This document shows positions 1-7,601 of a stretch of DNA of 64,000 nt, piece by piece. Source of the DNA: Eubacteriales bacterium (lineage in GTDB: Bacteria; Bacillota; Clostridia; Lachnospirales; Lachnospiraceae). The position numbers and the translations under genes are program-made. Within the stretch, counting starts at the first letter, position 1. Each line of letters opens with the position of its first letter. The notes beneath the pieces are model-generated. The model did no database searches. It was not told the origin of the DNA and saw only the letters and a program-made list of their open reading frames with translations. The stretch is from positions 1-64,000 of the forward strand of contig JAUNDP010000009.1 in assembly GCA_030526005.1 (NCBI GenBank), written 5' to 3'.

Positions 1-122
1 ATAGGAACATGACAACAAACAATATCTAAACAAAATTGATTAGTAATTGTCGAGTGGGAATAATTTGAAAAAGTCTGAAAACTCAGTAGTAATGCGGTTT
101 TACAGGATTTCAGAACCCTCGT

Positions 123-139
123 TGATAAGATTTTGATAA
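123..139 (+). repeat. 17-bp direct repeat, left copy (flanks abi operon)
   Basis: TGATAAGATTTTGATAA matches the copy at 2303-2319 at 16 of 17 positions in the same orientation. The two copies bracket the whole AbiE operon. Such repeats could be attachment or target-site remnants of a mobile cassette; that is inference, since no integrase is visible in the window. Confidence 0.4.
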
Positions 140-239
140 GATTGCACTTGAACCCATTTATCGGATGTATCAAGTGGTTTGTGGGGAAAGAGTAATATCT
201 TGTGAATCACAAAAACTTCATATTAACATGAACAGGGTG

Positions 240-271
240 TTGCTCTATCATCAAATTAGATGATAGAGCAA
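240..271. other. Perfect hairpin, 13-bp stem
   Basis: The 13-bp arms at 240-252 (TTGCTCTATCATC) and 259-271 are exact reverse complements with a 6-nt loop. A partial third copy of the arm (TTGCTCTATA) follows at about 278. There is no T-run, so it is not a classical terminator. Function unknown. Confidence 0.4.
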
Positions 272-291
272 TGCCCTTGCTCTATATATGA

Positions 292-339
292 AAAAATCCG
301 GAGAGAATTCTTTTCGTTTGGAAATTCTTCCGGATTTTT
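292..339 (-). terminator. Rho-independent terminator of the abi operon
   Basis: The arms AAAAATCCGGA (292-302) and TCCGGATTTTT (329-339) pair perfectly, with further inner pairing between GAATTC and GAAATTC. U-runs occur on both strands, so it can work bidirectionally. It lies about 50 bp beyond the last minus-strand gene of the abi operon. Confidence 0.7.
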
Positions 340-390
340 GGCGTACTTTAAAAAATTCTCCATTTTTTTTGACTGTTTAGGCTGTTTCTT

Positions 391-573
391 TTACTGGGAA
401 AAGATAAGTTCCTGTCCGTATTTCTTACCTTTTACATCTTTTTCAAGCTCAGAAAGATAGGAAAGCAGATTACCCGTATTCTCATCCTGTGGTGCAGCAG
501 AGATAAATACTCGAATGGCTTTGATTTTATTCAATAAGTCCTCACACTTTTGCTTGGATATATTTGTGCTCAT
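391..573 (-). CDS. Small hypothetical protein, third gene of the AbiE operon (60 aa)
   Basis: I do not recognise this family. It is a short, charged, probably helical soluble protein starting MSTNISKQKC. The start at 573 is chosen because AGGAGG (complement at 580-585) sits 6 bases upstream, whereas the longer frame to 618 has no such site and runs into the preceding gene. It begins 14 bp after the stop of the AbiEii-like toxin gene, and the only terminator downstream is at 292-339, so it is very probably cotranscribed with the toxin-antitoxin pair. It could be an accessory or regulatory protein of the system, or simply a passenger. No signal peptide or membrane segment is visible. Confidence 0.6.
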   Translation of the reverse strand: MSTNISKQKCEDLLNKIKAIRVFISAAPQDENTGNLLSYLSELEKDVKGKKYGQELIFSQ

Positions 574-587
574 TTTATTCCTCCTGA

Positions 588-1484
588 TTAAATCCATTCG
601 CTGTTGGCGGCAGACCATTTTTCAGTAAACTCTTTGCCTGTGACCGCCACTGTAAACGGTTTTGTCAAAAACGCCTCAATTATTTTTAGCACCGTATTGA
701 AATCGTCAGTTTGCGTATCAATCTTCCGACAGAATGCTTTCCACTTCTTCTGCATAGCAGAATCGTCTGAAAAGCTCATAACCTGTTCAAACTGTTCAAC
801 TGTAAAGGCGTGTCCACGATTTTCAAAGGTTTTCTTCAGTGCTTCGGTGAGCACCTTGCCGTCAAAATCAAATTTATTGGCAAGATAGTAGATATCATAG
901 TAATCCTTCATTCGGCTGGAAAATTCCATCAGACTGAGAATTGCATCTATTTTCTCAGCAATCGTTGTTTCAAGAGAATATGTATTTACCACCGGCGCAG
1001 TGAAGTCGTCAAGCTGTGTCGGGATTTTTCGCTTTTCCTGTTTTGGCACGATAACATCACCTACACCGAAGTCTATACTAAACGGCGTTCGTGTGTTTTT
1101 AATGCGAGCCACAATAGAAGCTCCGATACCAGCGTATTTTTTGGCAACCGCAATGGGCGCAATATCTTTAATTTCAAAGGTAATAAAATCATTGCCAGTG
1201 GGTGTGGATATGATTTCTTCCAGTACAGGTTTTAGCTGTTCAGGATTATTCGGTACTCTCCGAAGAAGAAAATCAACATCTACCGTTACTCTGCTGTCAA
1301 AGTCGGTAACAGAGTAAATAAACAAACCACCTTTAAGGACAAGATTTTCCGCATATCTGGATTTCTCCAAACGGCGCAAAAATTCTTCCTGACAAAAGAG
1401 CTGCAAACAAAGCTGATAGCTTCTTCCGCTTTCAGTAGCCTTATTTTTCAGTCGTGCAAGCACGGATGCGGCAACATCAGCCAT
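588..1484 (-). CDS. abiEii: AbiEii/AbiGii-family nucleotidyltransferase toxin
   Basis: This 298-aa protein belongs to the AbiEii toxin family of DNA-polymerase-beta-like nucleotidyltransferases. Visible family marks are the LVLKGG motif near residue 48 and the R-x-T-x-D-x-D-F signature (RVTVDVDFLL) near residue 65, which carries the metal-binding aspartates. In characterised type IV abortive-infection systems the toxin blocks growth on phage infection, and related enzymes modify tRNA or NTP-dependent targets; the target here is unknown. Its ATG overlaps the end of the antitoxin gene by 8 bp and its GGAGG site lies inside that gene, so translation is coupled. A 60-aa gene follows 14 bp downstream. 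Confidence 0.9.
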   Translation of the reverse strand: MADVAASVLARLKNKATESGRSYQLCLQLFCQEEFLRRLEKSRYAENLVLKGGLFIYSVTDFDSRVTVDVDFLLRRVPNNPEQLKPVLEEIISTPTGNDFITFEIKDIAPIAVAKKYAGIGASIVARIKNTRTPFSIDFGVGDVIVPKQEKRKIPTQLDDFTAPVVNTYSLETTIAEKIDAILSLMEFSSRMKDYYDIYYLANKFDFDGKVLTEALKKTFENRGHAFTVEQFEQVMSFSDDSAMQKKWKAFCRKIDTQTDDFNTVLKIIEAFLTKPFTVAVTGKEFTEKWSAANSEWI

Positions 1485-2103
1485 TGAGCAACACCTCCAT
1501 TACATTCATAAGTTTTGTATAAACGCCTATATCCTTTGCGTATTTAGAAAGATTTGCGAGATTCTTCTTCGGATCTGCCACATAAGCGTTGATTGCTTTG
1601 TTAAATATTTCATTATCAAGCTTTGAACGATACTTAAAGCAATCACAGATTGTTCGCTCTCGGTCATAAACTTTTAATTCAACACCATTAAAATTACCTA
1701 CAGTAGCACCATAATGGTAAAACTCGTTCTGAACATAATAAGCTTTGACAGGGACTTCCTGCATTGCTTTGATTGCTCTTGAAAAGGAACGGGGGACTGC
1801 AACTGTCCATTCACGAGGAGCAAAGTCGCTGTACCCATAATAAAATAGAGCAGACTCCACACAAACAATCCCTTGCGGCAGGAGTTTAGAAATTAGAGCT
1901 TCTTCTTTTGGTTCTTCAGCGTTAGGCAGTTTGTAAAAACCATTGCGAATACGCTCTATATAACCTTGATTGCAAAGGGAAACGACATCATAGTTTTTCA
2001 GTCCGACGGCAACAAAGTCTGCTGTCTTCGCAATGCTTCCGATTTTATTAAAAACATCAATTGCTATTTCGTGTTTATTCAATAGTTCACCGACTTTCTG
2101 CAC
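1477..2103 (-). CDS. abiEi: AbiEi-family antitoxin / transcriptional repressor
   Basis: The protein matches the type IV AbiEi antitoxin family. An N-terminal winged-helix region (VVSLCNQGYIERIRNGFYKL) is followed by the conserved block with SALFYYG and the ERTICDCF motif. AbiEi proteins repress their own promoter by binding inverted repeats, and one lies at 2162-2197. The frame is open to an ATG at 2139, but that codon abuts the predicted -10 hexamer (2130-2135), so I place the start at the GTG at 2103. A TTG at 2082 is also possible, and none of the three has a strong ribosome-binding site. It overlaps the toxin gene by 8 bp. Confidence 0.85.
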   Translation of the reverse strand: MQKVGELLNKHEIAIDVFNKIGSIAKTADFVAVGLKNYDVVSLCNQGYIERIRNGFYKLPNAEEPKEEALISKLLPQGIVCVESALFYYGYSDFAPREWTVAVPRSFSRAIKAMQEVPVKAYYVQNEFYHYGATVGNFNGVELKVYDRERTICDCFKYRSKLDNEIFNKAINAYVADPKKNLANLSKYAKDIGVYTKLMNVMEVLLNG

Positions 2104-2129
2104 GCATTTTTTACTATTTGCGTGATTAT

Positions 2130-2158
2130 AGTATAGCATTAAACGATAAAATTTACAA
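2130..2158 (-). promoter_or_regulatory. Promoter of the abi operon
   Basis: Reading the minus strand, TTGTAA (2158-2153) and TATACT (2135-2130) are spaced by 17 bp, with an extended -10 TG just before. Transcription would start near 2123, inside the longest possible antitoxin frame. Confidence 0.55.
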
Positions 2159-2161
2159 CTA

Positions 2162-2197
2162 TTTTTACACGCTTAACAAAAAATGTGCGTGTAAAAA
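2162..2197. promoter_or_regulatory. Inverted repeat, candidate AbiEi operator
   Basis: TTTTTACACGC (2162-2172) and GCGTGTAAAAA (2187-2197) are perfect 11-bp arms separated by 14 bp, directly upstream of the abi -35 box. AbiEi-type antitoxins are known to autorepress by binding inverted repeats at their promoter. A related CGCATTTTTTAC...GCGTG pattern recurs at 2103-2124. Confidence 0.5.
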
Positions 2198-2209
2198 ATC
2201 AAAAAGTTA

Positions 2210-2238
2210 TTGCAAGGTATATCACTTTATGCTATAAT
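2210..2238 (+). promoter_or_regulatory. Strong plus-strand promoter, divergent from abi
   Basis: TTGCAA (2210-2215), a 17-bp spacer ending in TGC, then TATAAT (2233-2238) make an extended -10 promoter near consensus. It is close enough to the abi operator to share control. No convincing gene follows. Confidence 0.55.
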
Positions 2239-2302
2239 ACATTTGACAAAATCAATCCAGTTGCCATTATTTTTTCTTTGCAACCATCGGTTTTATCGCA
2301 TC

Positions 2303-2319
2303 TGATAAGATATTGATAA
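2303..2319 (+). repeat. 17-bp direct repeat, right copy (flanks abi operon)
   Basis: TGATAAGATATTGATAA is the partner of 123-139, with one mismatch. CGGTTTTA also occurs shortly before both copies (94 and 2288). Confidence 0.4.
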
Positions 2320-2438
2320 ATTCTCGTCGTACAGGCAGTATAATATGGATTATTAGAATAATACGAAAACTACATCACACGGTTTATAAACAAAAAGCGT
2401 TAAGTTGTGGTTCTTGGCAAGGAGTGGGAATAAATATA

Positions 2439-2484
2439 AAAAGAGTCAAAAATCCTTTAAATAAAGGAGTTTTTGACTCTTTTA
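2439..2484 (+). terminator. Rho-independent terminator
   Basis: AAAAGAGTCAAAAA and TTTTTGACTCTTTT form the outer stem and TCCTTT / AAAGGA the inner stem, with one bulge and a 4-nt loop. It is near-symmetric, so it may also act on the minus strand. The rest of the gap to 2643 shows nothing further that I can support. Confidence 0.65.
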
Positions 2485-2643
2485 ATTTTGAAATAGTACT
2501 AAAATGGCACGAAAACAAGATGGAAGTTTATCCGCAACTTTAACTCTTTTTTGTGGAGATAATGTGGAATGAGTGGGGAAGGAATATCATCGCCGCCCCG
2601 CCTCTTGTTTTTAAATATAATCTGAAGGTTACATAGATATTTT

Positions 2644-4284
2644 TTATGCGTTAATACCGAAAAACAATTTCATATCATCTTTCACTGTCCCAATTCCTGC
2701 AATGCCGAAGTTTTCAACCAGAACTTTTGCCACATTCGGGCTGAGAAATGCTGGAAGTGTAGGTCCGAGGTGAATATTTTTCACGCCAAGATATAAAAGA
2801 GCGAGTAGAACGATAACTGCTTTTTGCTCGTACCATGCGATATTGTAGATAATCGGCAGATCATTAATATCGTTCAGGCCAAAGACCTCTTTCAGTTTCA
2901 AAGCGATTACAGCAAGAGAATAGGAATCATTGCATTGACCGGCATCCAGAACACGCGGAATGCCATTGATATCGCCTAAAGGCAATTTGTTATATTTATA
3001 TTTTGCACAACCGGCAGTAAGAATGACAGTGTCCTGCGGCAGAGCTTTGGCAAATTCTGTATAGTAGTCGTGGCTTTTTGCCCGGCCGTCACATCCTGCC
3101 ATAACCACAAACTTTTTGACTGCACCGCTCTTTACAGCTTCCACAACTTGATCTGCCAGAGCCAGTACCTGCGCATGGGCAAATCCTCCGATGATTTCAC
3201 CAGTTTCGATTTCAGCTGGGGCAGTACATTTTTTGGCGTGCTCGATAATTTCAGAAAAATCTTTTTGTTCGCCAATTTCTCCTGGAATATGAGTGCATCC
3301 TGGATATGACGCAGCGCCGGTAGTATAAAGTCTGTCTTTGTAGGTGTCCTTAGGTGGAACGATACAGTTCGTTGTCATCAGGATAGGGCCGTGAAAGGAT
3401 TCAAATTCTTCTTTCTGCTTCCACCATGCATTTCCGTAATTGCCGATAAAGTTAGGATATTTTTTGAAAAAAGGATAATAGTGGGCAGGCAACATCTCGG
3501 AATGCGTATACACATCCACACCGGTTCCTTGTGTCTGTTCCAACAGCATTTCTAAATCGCGCAGATCATGACCGGATATCAGAATGCCAGGGTTCTTTCC
3601 GACGCCGAGATTTACCTTTGTAATTTCAGGATTTCCATAACGGTCTGTGTTAGCCTTATCCAGCATTGCCATAGCGGATACTCCGTATTTTCCTGTTTCC
3701 ATCGTCAGAGCAATCAAATCTTCCATACCGAGACTGTCATCCAGAGTGGCTGCCAGCGTTTTTTGAAGAAATGCGTCAATTTCCTCGTCATCCTTCAGCA
3801 GTACATTTGCATGTTTCGAGTAAGCGGAAAGACCTTTTAGACCATAGGTGATCAGCTCACGCAGAGAACGAAGGTCTTCATTTTCAGTAGAGAGAACACC
3901 GACAGTTTCAGCTTTTTCTTCCCAGTTTCCAGAAGCGTTCCATTTTGCAGCTTCAGGCAGAGCAGACAGGTTTGCAACCTGATCCAGAAGGATTTCTTTT
4001 TCAGTCAGTGTAGCACGGATTTGTGATACAATGCTCTCTTTGTCAAAATTTACATTGGTGATGGTGGTGAACAGATTCAGAGTAATCAGATGGTTGATCT
4101 CAGCAGAGATCTGCTTACCCTCCTGACGCAGTGCAGTTGTAACAGCGGAAATCCCTTTTGTGACATAGACTAGAAGATCCTGCATAGCGGCTACATCTGG
4201 TTTCTTTCCACATACTCCGGACATCGTGCATCCCTTGCACCCAGCGGTTTCCTGACACTGATAGCAAAACATTTTTTGTTCCAT
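2644..4284 (-). CDS. hcp: Hydroxylamine reductase / hybrid cluster protein
   Basis: The protein (546 aa) is a hybrid cluster protein carrying a [4Fe-4S] cluster and an Fe-S-O hybrid cluster, linked to hydroxylamine reduction and NO/nitrosative stress in anaerobes. N-terminal cysteines C7, C10, C19 and C25 give the CxxC-x8-C-x5-C pattern of the short anaerobe class. Later cysteines in [19 protein letters not shown] and [10 protein letters not shown] supply hybrid-cluster ligands. Length fits the family. AAGGAG precedes the ATG. It is divergent from a Crp/Fnr-type regulator across 91 bp containing a perfect palindrome, so that protein probably controls it. Confidence 0.96.
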   Translation of the reverse strand: MEQKMFCYQCQETAGCKGCTMSGVCGKKPDVAAMQDLLVYVTKGISAVTTALRQEGKQISAEINHLITLNLFTTITNVNFDKESIVSQIRATLTEKEILLDQVANLSALPEAAKWNASGNWEEKAETVGVLSTENEDLRSLRELITYGLKGLSAYSKHANVLLKDDEEIDAFLQKTLAATLDDSLGMEDLIALTMETGKYGVSAMAMLDKANTDRYGNPEITKVNLGVGKNPGILISGHDLRDLEMLLEQTQGTGVDVYTHSEMLPAHYYPFFKKYPNFIGNYGNAWWKQKEEFESFHGPILMTTNCIVPPKDTYKDRLYTTGAASYPGCTHIPGEIGEQKDFSEIIEHAKKCTAPAEIETGEIIGGFAHAQVLALADQVVEAVKSGAVKKFVVMAGCDGRAKSHDYYTEFAKALPQDTVILTAGCAKYKYNKLPLGDINGIPRVLDAGQCNDSYSLAVIALKLKEVFGLNDINDLPIIYNIAWYEQKAVIVLLALLYLGVKNIHLGPTLPAFLSPNVAKVLVENFGIAGIGTVKDDMKLFFGINA

Positions 4285-4318
4285 AATTTATCTCTCCTTC
4301 TCTTGTCTTTCTGGGGAT

Positions 4319-4360
4319 ACTATACTATAATTAAAAATAAAAGTCTGTTGTTATAACAAC
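4319..4360 (-). promoter_or_regulatory. hcp promoter with Crp/Fnr-type operator
   Basis: GTTGTTATAACAAC (4347-4360) is a perfect 14-bp palindrome. On the minus strand a TATAGT -10 box lies at 4324-4319, predicting a start near 4312. The operator is then centred near -41.5, the class II activation geometry of Crp/Fnr proteins. No good -35 box exists, which fits activation. The site also lies 15 bp before the regulator's own ATG, so autoregulation is plausible. Confidence 0.6.
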
Positions 4361-4375
4361 GAAAGGATAGAAAAT

Positions 4376-5023
4376 ATGAAATTATCGGATATGCAGCTAT
4401 TTCGTGGCTTAAAAGAGAATGAGATCGCATCACTTTTAAGCTGTTTGAATAGTGTAAAACACAATTACAAAAAAGGAGAGGTCATTCTTTCAGAAGGAAG
4501 TATTACAGAGAATATCGGCATAGTGCTGTCTGGAATGGCAATGATATCCTGTAATGATATCTGGGGGAATACAGGCATTTTAGGAAATGTTGCGCCTGGT
4601 TCTGTATTTGCTGAGGTGTATGCCTGCATTCCGGGACAGCCAATGCTGGTTACAGTGTCTGCTGTGGAAGATACTTCTGTATTGTTTATGAATGTGGGGC
4701 GTGTTCTGACTGTTTGCACAAACGCGTGCCCTTTTCATACAAGCCTTGCACGAAATTTGCTGACGGTCTGTGCTCACAAAAATCTGCAGCTTTCTCAACG
4801 GATTCAGCATACCAGTTCCAAATCCATACGGGGACGATTGATGTCCTATTTTTCAGAATGCGCCAAATGCGCTGGAAGCAATTTTTTTCTGATTCCATAT
4901 AATCGCCAGCAGTTAGCGGACTACTTGAATGTTGACCGCAGTACGATGTGCAACGAGCTTTCTAAAATGCAGAAAGATGGTATAATTGAATATGAAAAAA
5001 ATCGTATTTTGCTCAAAGACTGA
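4376..5023 (+). CDS. Crp/Fnr-family transcriptional regulator (HcpR-like)
   Basis: The 215-aa protein has a cyclic-nucleotide-binding-like beta-roll (about residues 10-120, with KKGEVILSEGS and PGSVFAEVYA) and a C-terminal helix-turn-helix (QQLADYLNVDRSTMCNELSKM). Several cysteines lie in the middle (CTNACPFH, CAKCAG), but there is no clear N-terminal Fnr iron-sulfur motif. Divergent placement next to hcp is typical of HcpR-type NO-responsive regulators, which probably sense NO through heme or a cluster. The specific name is inferred from context, not proven by the sequence. Confidence 0.88.
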   Translation: MKLSDMQLFRGLKENEIASLLSCLNSVKHNYKKGEVILSEGSITENIGIVLSGMAMISCNDIWGNTGILGNVAPGSVFAEVYACIPGQPMLVTVSAVEDTSVLFMNVGRVLTVCTNACPFHTSLARNLLTVCAHKNLQLSQRIQHTSSKSIRGRLMSYFSECAKCAGSNFFLIPYNRQQLADYLNVDRSTMCNELSKMQKDGIIEYEKNRILLKD

Positions 5024-5172
5024 GAGCTTGGCGAATCGACGATGATCTTGCGATCCGTACATTAAAAAAACGTATTGAATCGTGAAAAATCATGGAAGAA
5101 AATAAAGAAAAACGAAATAAATATATTGGGGGGGCTCTCTTTGAATTTTTAGAGAGAGAAGGAAGATGTCAT

Positions 5173-6519
5173 ATGATTTTAGCAGGAAAAATAGAATTAA
5201 TCCCATGGTTCATTCAGCAGATCCTGACAGCGTTGTCTTATATAATTGTCTGCTATGGATTAAAGTGGGGAGAAGACAGCAAAAAAAAGATACTAGAGAC
5301 GATTTGTCTGTGTATAGGGATGCCGTTTTTAGGAATCGCAATTAATAACTGCATTACGCCAAGCACAGCCTTTCCGGTTATATGGAACTTTGTTCAGGGA
5401 ATTGTTCTGGCATTGTATCTGCAATTTTTTTCCAAGTATCGAAAGACGACAAAGATCGTTTTATGGTGCTCTTTGTTTGCAGGAATACTGGCGGTATCGC
5501 CGATGGCAGGACAGGCAAGTTATCTCATAGGAAAATTGGCAAGTGGATGGTCCGAAGCAGCAATCCGTATAGCGGTCTATTTTCTGATCCCACTATTTGC
5601 CATTTATTTAAGCCGATGTAATTTTAATGAGTTTGAAAAAATACCGGATTCCGGTCTTGTGGTGATTCTGACAGGCGATCTTTCTTTGATGATTCTGGCA
5701 GTCACAGAATCACTGTGGCATGCTTCAGATACAGTGGTAGTAATTCGATTTTTATTTGTATATATTTGTATGTTCGGTATGATTGTGGCTTCTATCTATG
5801 GAATTTATTCCATTTGCAGAGAACATGAAAGGACGTTGATTCTGCGCGAGGAAACACAGCAGATAGAAAAGGAAAAAGAACGTTTTCAGATGGCAGAAGG
5901 GCAGATGGAAGAGATCCGCAGTATTCGCCATGATTTGAAAAATCAGCGAAACTATATGAGAATCTTGCTGAAAGAAAAGCGTTACGAAGAATTAGAGCGT
6001 TATTTTGCACAAAGCGAAGATGAAATTTCCGTGCCGAAGAGTTATGTCAAATGTGGCAATAAAAGCGTGAATGTCATACTGAATATGGAATATGCAAAGC
6101 TGGACAAGGATATTTCCGTAGATTCGCTGCTTGTTGTACCTCCGGTACTTCCTTTTCAGGATGATGAAATCTGCAGCATCCTGACAAATCTGTTCGACAA
6201 TGCGATAGAGGAATGCCGGAGAATGAAAGAAGAGGGAAGCGCTGACACACAGATTCAGCTGGAGATTTATCCGGAAGCAAATTATCTGTATATCATGTGC
6301 GCCAATACGACAGACAGGAAAGAACTGGCATATTGGAAGGAGGGTATCCGCAGCACGAAGTCAGACATTAGACAGCACGGGTATGGCACGCAGATTGTGG
6401 CGAGAATTGCGGAGAAATATGGCGGATGTGCAGAATATACGATTAAAGACGGCTATTTTGTCGCTAAAATAATGATGGATATGTTGGGGGAACAAAATGA
6501 TTCAAATTGCAATATGTGA
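5173..6519 (+). CDS. GHKL-domain sensor histidine kinase (AgrC-like)
   Basis: This is a membrane sensor kinase of the AgrC/ComD class. The first ~235 residues hold about six or seven hydrophobic segments, then a coiled linker. The phosphoacceptor is in IRHDLKNQ, and the GHKL ATPase domain has the N-box LTNLFDNAIEEC and a G-box with HGYGTQIV. I start at 5173, where AAGGAAG lies 6 bases upstream; an in-frame ATG at 5092 has no ribosome-binding site but would add 27 hydrophilic residues. The gene overlaps the LytTR regulator by 23 bp. AgrC-type sensors often detect peptides, but no precursor peptide gene is visible nearby, so the signal is unknown. Confidence 0.88.
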   Translation: MILAGKIELIPWFIQQILTALSYIIVCYGLKWGEDSKKKILETICLCIGMPFLGIAINNCITPSTAFPVIWNFVQGIVLALYLQFFSKYRKTTKIVLWCSLFAGILAVSPMAGQASYLIGKLASGWSEAAIRIAVYFLIPLFAIYLSRCNFNEFEKIPDSGLVVILTGDLSLMILAVTESLWHASDTVVVIRFLFVYICMFGMIVASIYGIYSICREHERTLILREETQQIEKEKERFQMAEGQMEEIRSIRHDLKNQRNYMRILLKEKRYEELERYFAQSEDEISVPKSYVKCGNKSVNVILNMEYAKLDKDISVDSLLVVPPVLPFQDDEICSILTNLFDNAIEECRRMKEEGSADTQIQLEIYPEANYLYIMCANTTDRKELAYWKEGIRSTKSDIRQHGYGTQIVARIAEKYGGCAEYTIKDGYFVAKIMMDMLGEQNDSNCNM

Positions 6520-7219
6520 TAATGACGAGAAAGCGCTTCCGATTATCTCCGGCGCTGTGGTTTCAGCGTTTCAGGCGCAGAATCAGGAAGTAAAAGTAAA
6601 TCTGTTTCATGCAGGAAAAGAACTGTTGAAATCTATGGAATCGAATGTCTATCAGATGGTTCTTCTGGATATTGATATGCCGGAAATGGATGGAATTGAA
6701 GTCGGGAAAAGAGTGCGTGAAAGAAGCGATATGGTAGAAATTGTGTATGTTTCGGAATATGAAAATCGAGTATTTGAAGCATTTGCAGTATATCCGCTTG
6801 GATTTGTGCGAAAAAGCAATTTTTTAAATGATATTTCAGACCTGATAAAGCTTTATATAAAGAAACATAGGAGAATGCAGCAGGCAGACCAGCTGAAATT
6901 TGTCACGCGGACAAATGTGATTGTATTAAAGAGAAAAAACATTCGCTATATTGAAGGAAATGGAAATTACCAGATGCTTTATGTTTACGGCGAGAAAAAA
7001 CCGATCGAGATAAAAATGACGATCAACAAATTGGAGGAACTGACAGAGCCAATGGGATTTATCCGGATTCACAAAAGATTTTTAGTAAATTATCTGTATA
7101 TTTCTAAAATAGAGTCAAACAAAGTGATTTTAAAAGGCGGCGGAGAACTTCCTGTCGGGCGCAGTAAAGTGAAAGAAGTAAAAAGCAGGTTTCTGTCCTT
7201 GATAGATCAAATGTCATGA
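6497..7219 (+). CDS. LytTR-family response regulator (AgrA-like)
   Basis: A CheY-like receiver (residues 1-120; acidic pair DNDE, phosphoacceptor in LLDIDMPEMDG) is joined to a LytTR DNA-binding domain (residues 140-238; IRYIEGNGNYQMLYV, GFIRIHKRFLVNYLYI). LytTR regulators bind pairs of short direct repeats and activate promoters. It overlaps the sensor gene by 23 bp, so the two are translated together. A terminator follows at 7273-7305. The next gene, a secreted GH3 enzyme, lies behind a repeat-rich leader and is a candidate target; that is inference. Confidence 0.92.
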   Translation: MIQIAICDNDEKALPIISGAVVSAFQAQNQEVKVNLFHAGKELLKSMESNVYQMVLLDIDMPEMDGIEVGKRVRERSDMVEIVYVSEYENRVFEAFAVYPLGFVRKSNFLNDISDLIKLYIKKHRRMQQADQLKFVTRTNVIVLKRKNIRYIEGNGNYQMLYVYGEKKPIEIKMTINKLEELTEPMGFIRIHKRFLVNYLYISKIESNKVILKGGGELPVGRSKVKEVKSRFLSLIDQMS

Positions 7220-7272
7220 TCTGATGAATCAAAAATAAGGAATACATAGAACTTAACAAATATATAGACCAT

Positions 7273-7305
7273 AAAATGCAGTTCGTCCATGATGAACTGC
7301 ATTTT
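7273..7305 (+). terminator. Terminator of the GHKL/LytTR operon
   Basis: AAAATGCAGTTC (7273-7284) pairs with GAACTGCATTTT (7294-7305), followed by one more T. The 5' arm is also the first copy of a repeat found twice more before the GH3 gene. Confidence 0.7.
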
Positions 7306-7529
7306 TGTAAATAGACTGCTTTTCCTCCCATGTGCTTTAGATATGAGCATATATCAGATTTAAAAACAGACGTTTTTATATAGAAAAACAATCTTTTTTT
7401 AAAGATGTAGTTTGTCTGTGATGAATGACATTTATAAGTGCATTTATATATGAAAAACATCGTTTTTTATTGAAAATATGCTGTTTTTCACTATAGAATG
7501 CAGGTTGTCCAGAAGCCATTGTAAATAGA
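7273..7529. repeat. Three degenerate repeats upstream of GH3 gene
   Basis: Related blocks start near 7275, 7404 and 7496. Each carries an ATG(C/T)AG-TT-GTC core (GCAGTTCGTCC, GTAGTTTGTCT, GCAGGTTGTCC), then an ATT-rich tail with GTAAATAG or TATAAGTG. Between them a second motif, TAT-GAAAAACA followed by a T-rich run, appears at about 7377 and 7447. The rest of the 380-bp gap holds no gene. These could be LytTR binding sites or a sequence duplication; GCAGTTCGT resembles the LytTR half-site pattern only loosely. Confidence 0.45.
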
Positions 7530-7601
7530 AAAAATTTGTGTTTCAATAAGATTACTTTAAGAGAAGCGGACATTCTCAAAATATGGGAGGAGGAACACAA
7601 T

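Larger units (their letters stand above)
1..390. other. Intergenic region, no supported gene
   Basis: I see no convincing coding frame here. The stretch is AT-rich and holds one copy of a direct repeat (123-139), a perfect 13-bp hairpin (240-271) and the terminator of the abi operon (292-339). A 12-base word, GAGTGGGAATAA, at 52-63 recurs at 2422-2433 on the other side of the abi genes, which suggests shared element-end sequence. A short open frame at 260-460 lacks a ribosome-binding site and overlaps the terminator, so it is not called. Confidence 0.5.
2245..2484 (+). ncRNA. Candidate small RNA between promoter and terminator
   Basis: Transcription from the 2210-2238 promoter would begin near 2245 and end at the terminator at 2439-2484, giving about 240 nt. 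The only plus-strand frame (2313-2543) has no ribosome-binding site and runs past the terminator, so a non-coding RNA or a remnant leader is more likely than a protein. This is inference from signals only. Confidence 0.3.

Noticed and set aside
260-460. 66-aa plus-strand open frame at the left end
   Set aside because: It has no ribosome-binding site, spans the abi terminator and lies opposite the small gene at 391-573.
2313-2543. 76-aa plus-strand open frame after the abi region
   Set aside because: It has no ribosome-binding site and continues through a strong terminator; residue composition looks random.
2504-2572. 22-codon frame starting MARKQDGSLS
   Set aside because: It looks like the start of a protein but stops after 22 codons with no signals; at most a gene remnant.
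5024-5086. Plus-strand reading RAWRIDDDLAIRTLKKRIES followed by a stop
   Set aside because: It resembles a protein tail but has no upstream gene body in frame (that space is the Crp/Fnr gene), so chance or remnant cannot be told apart.
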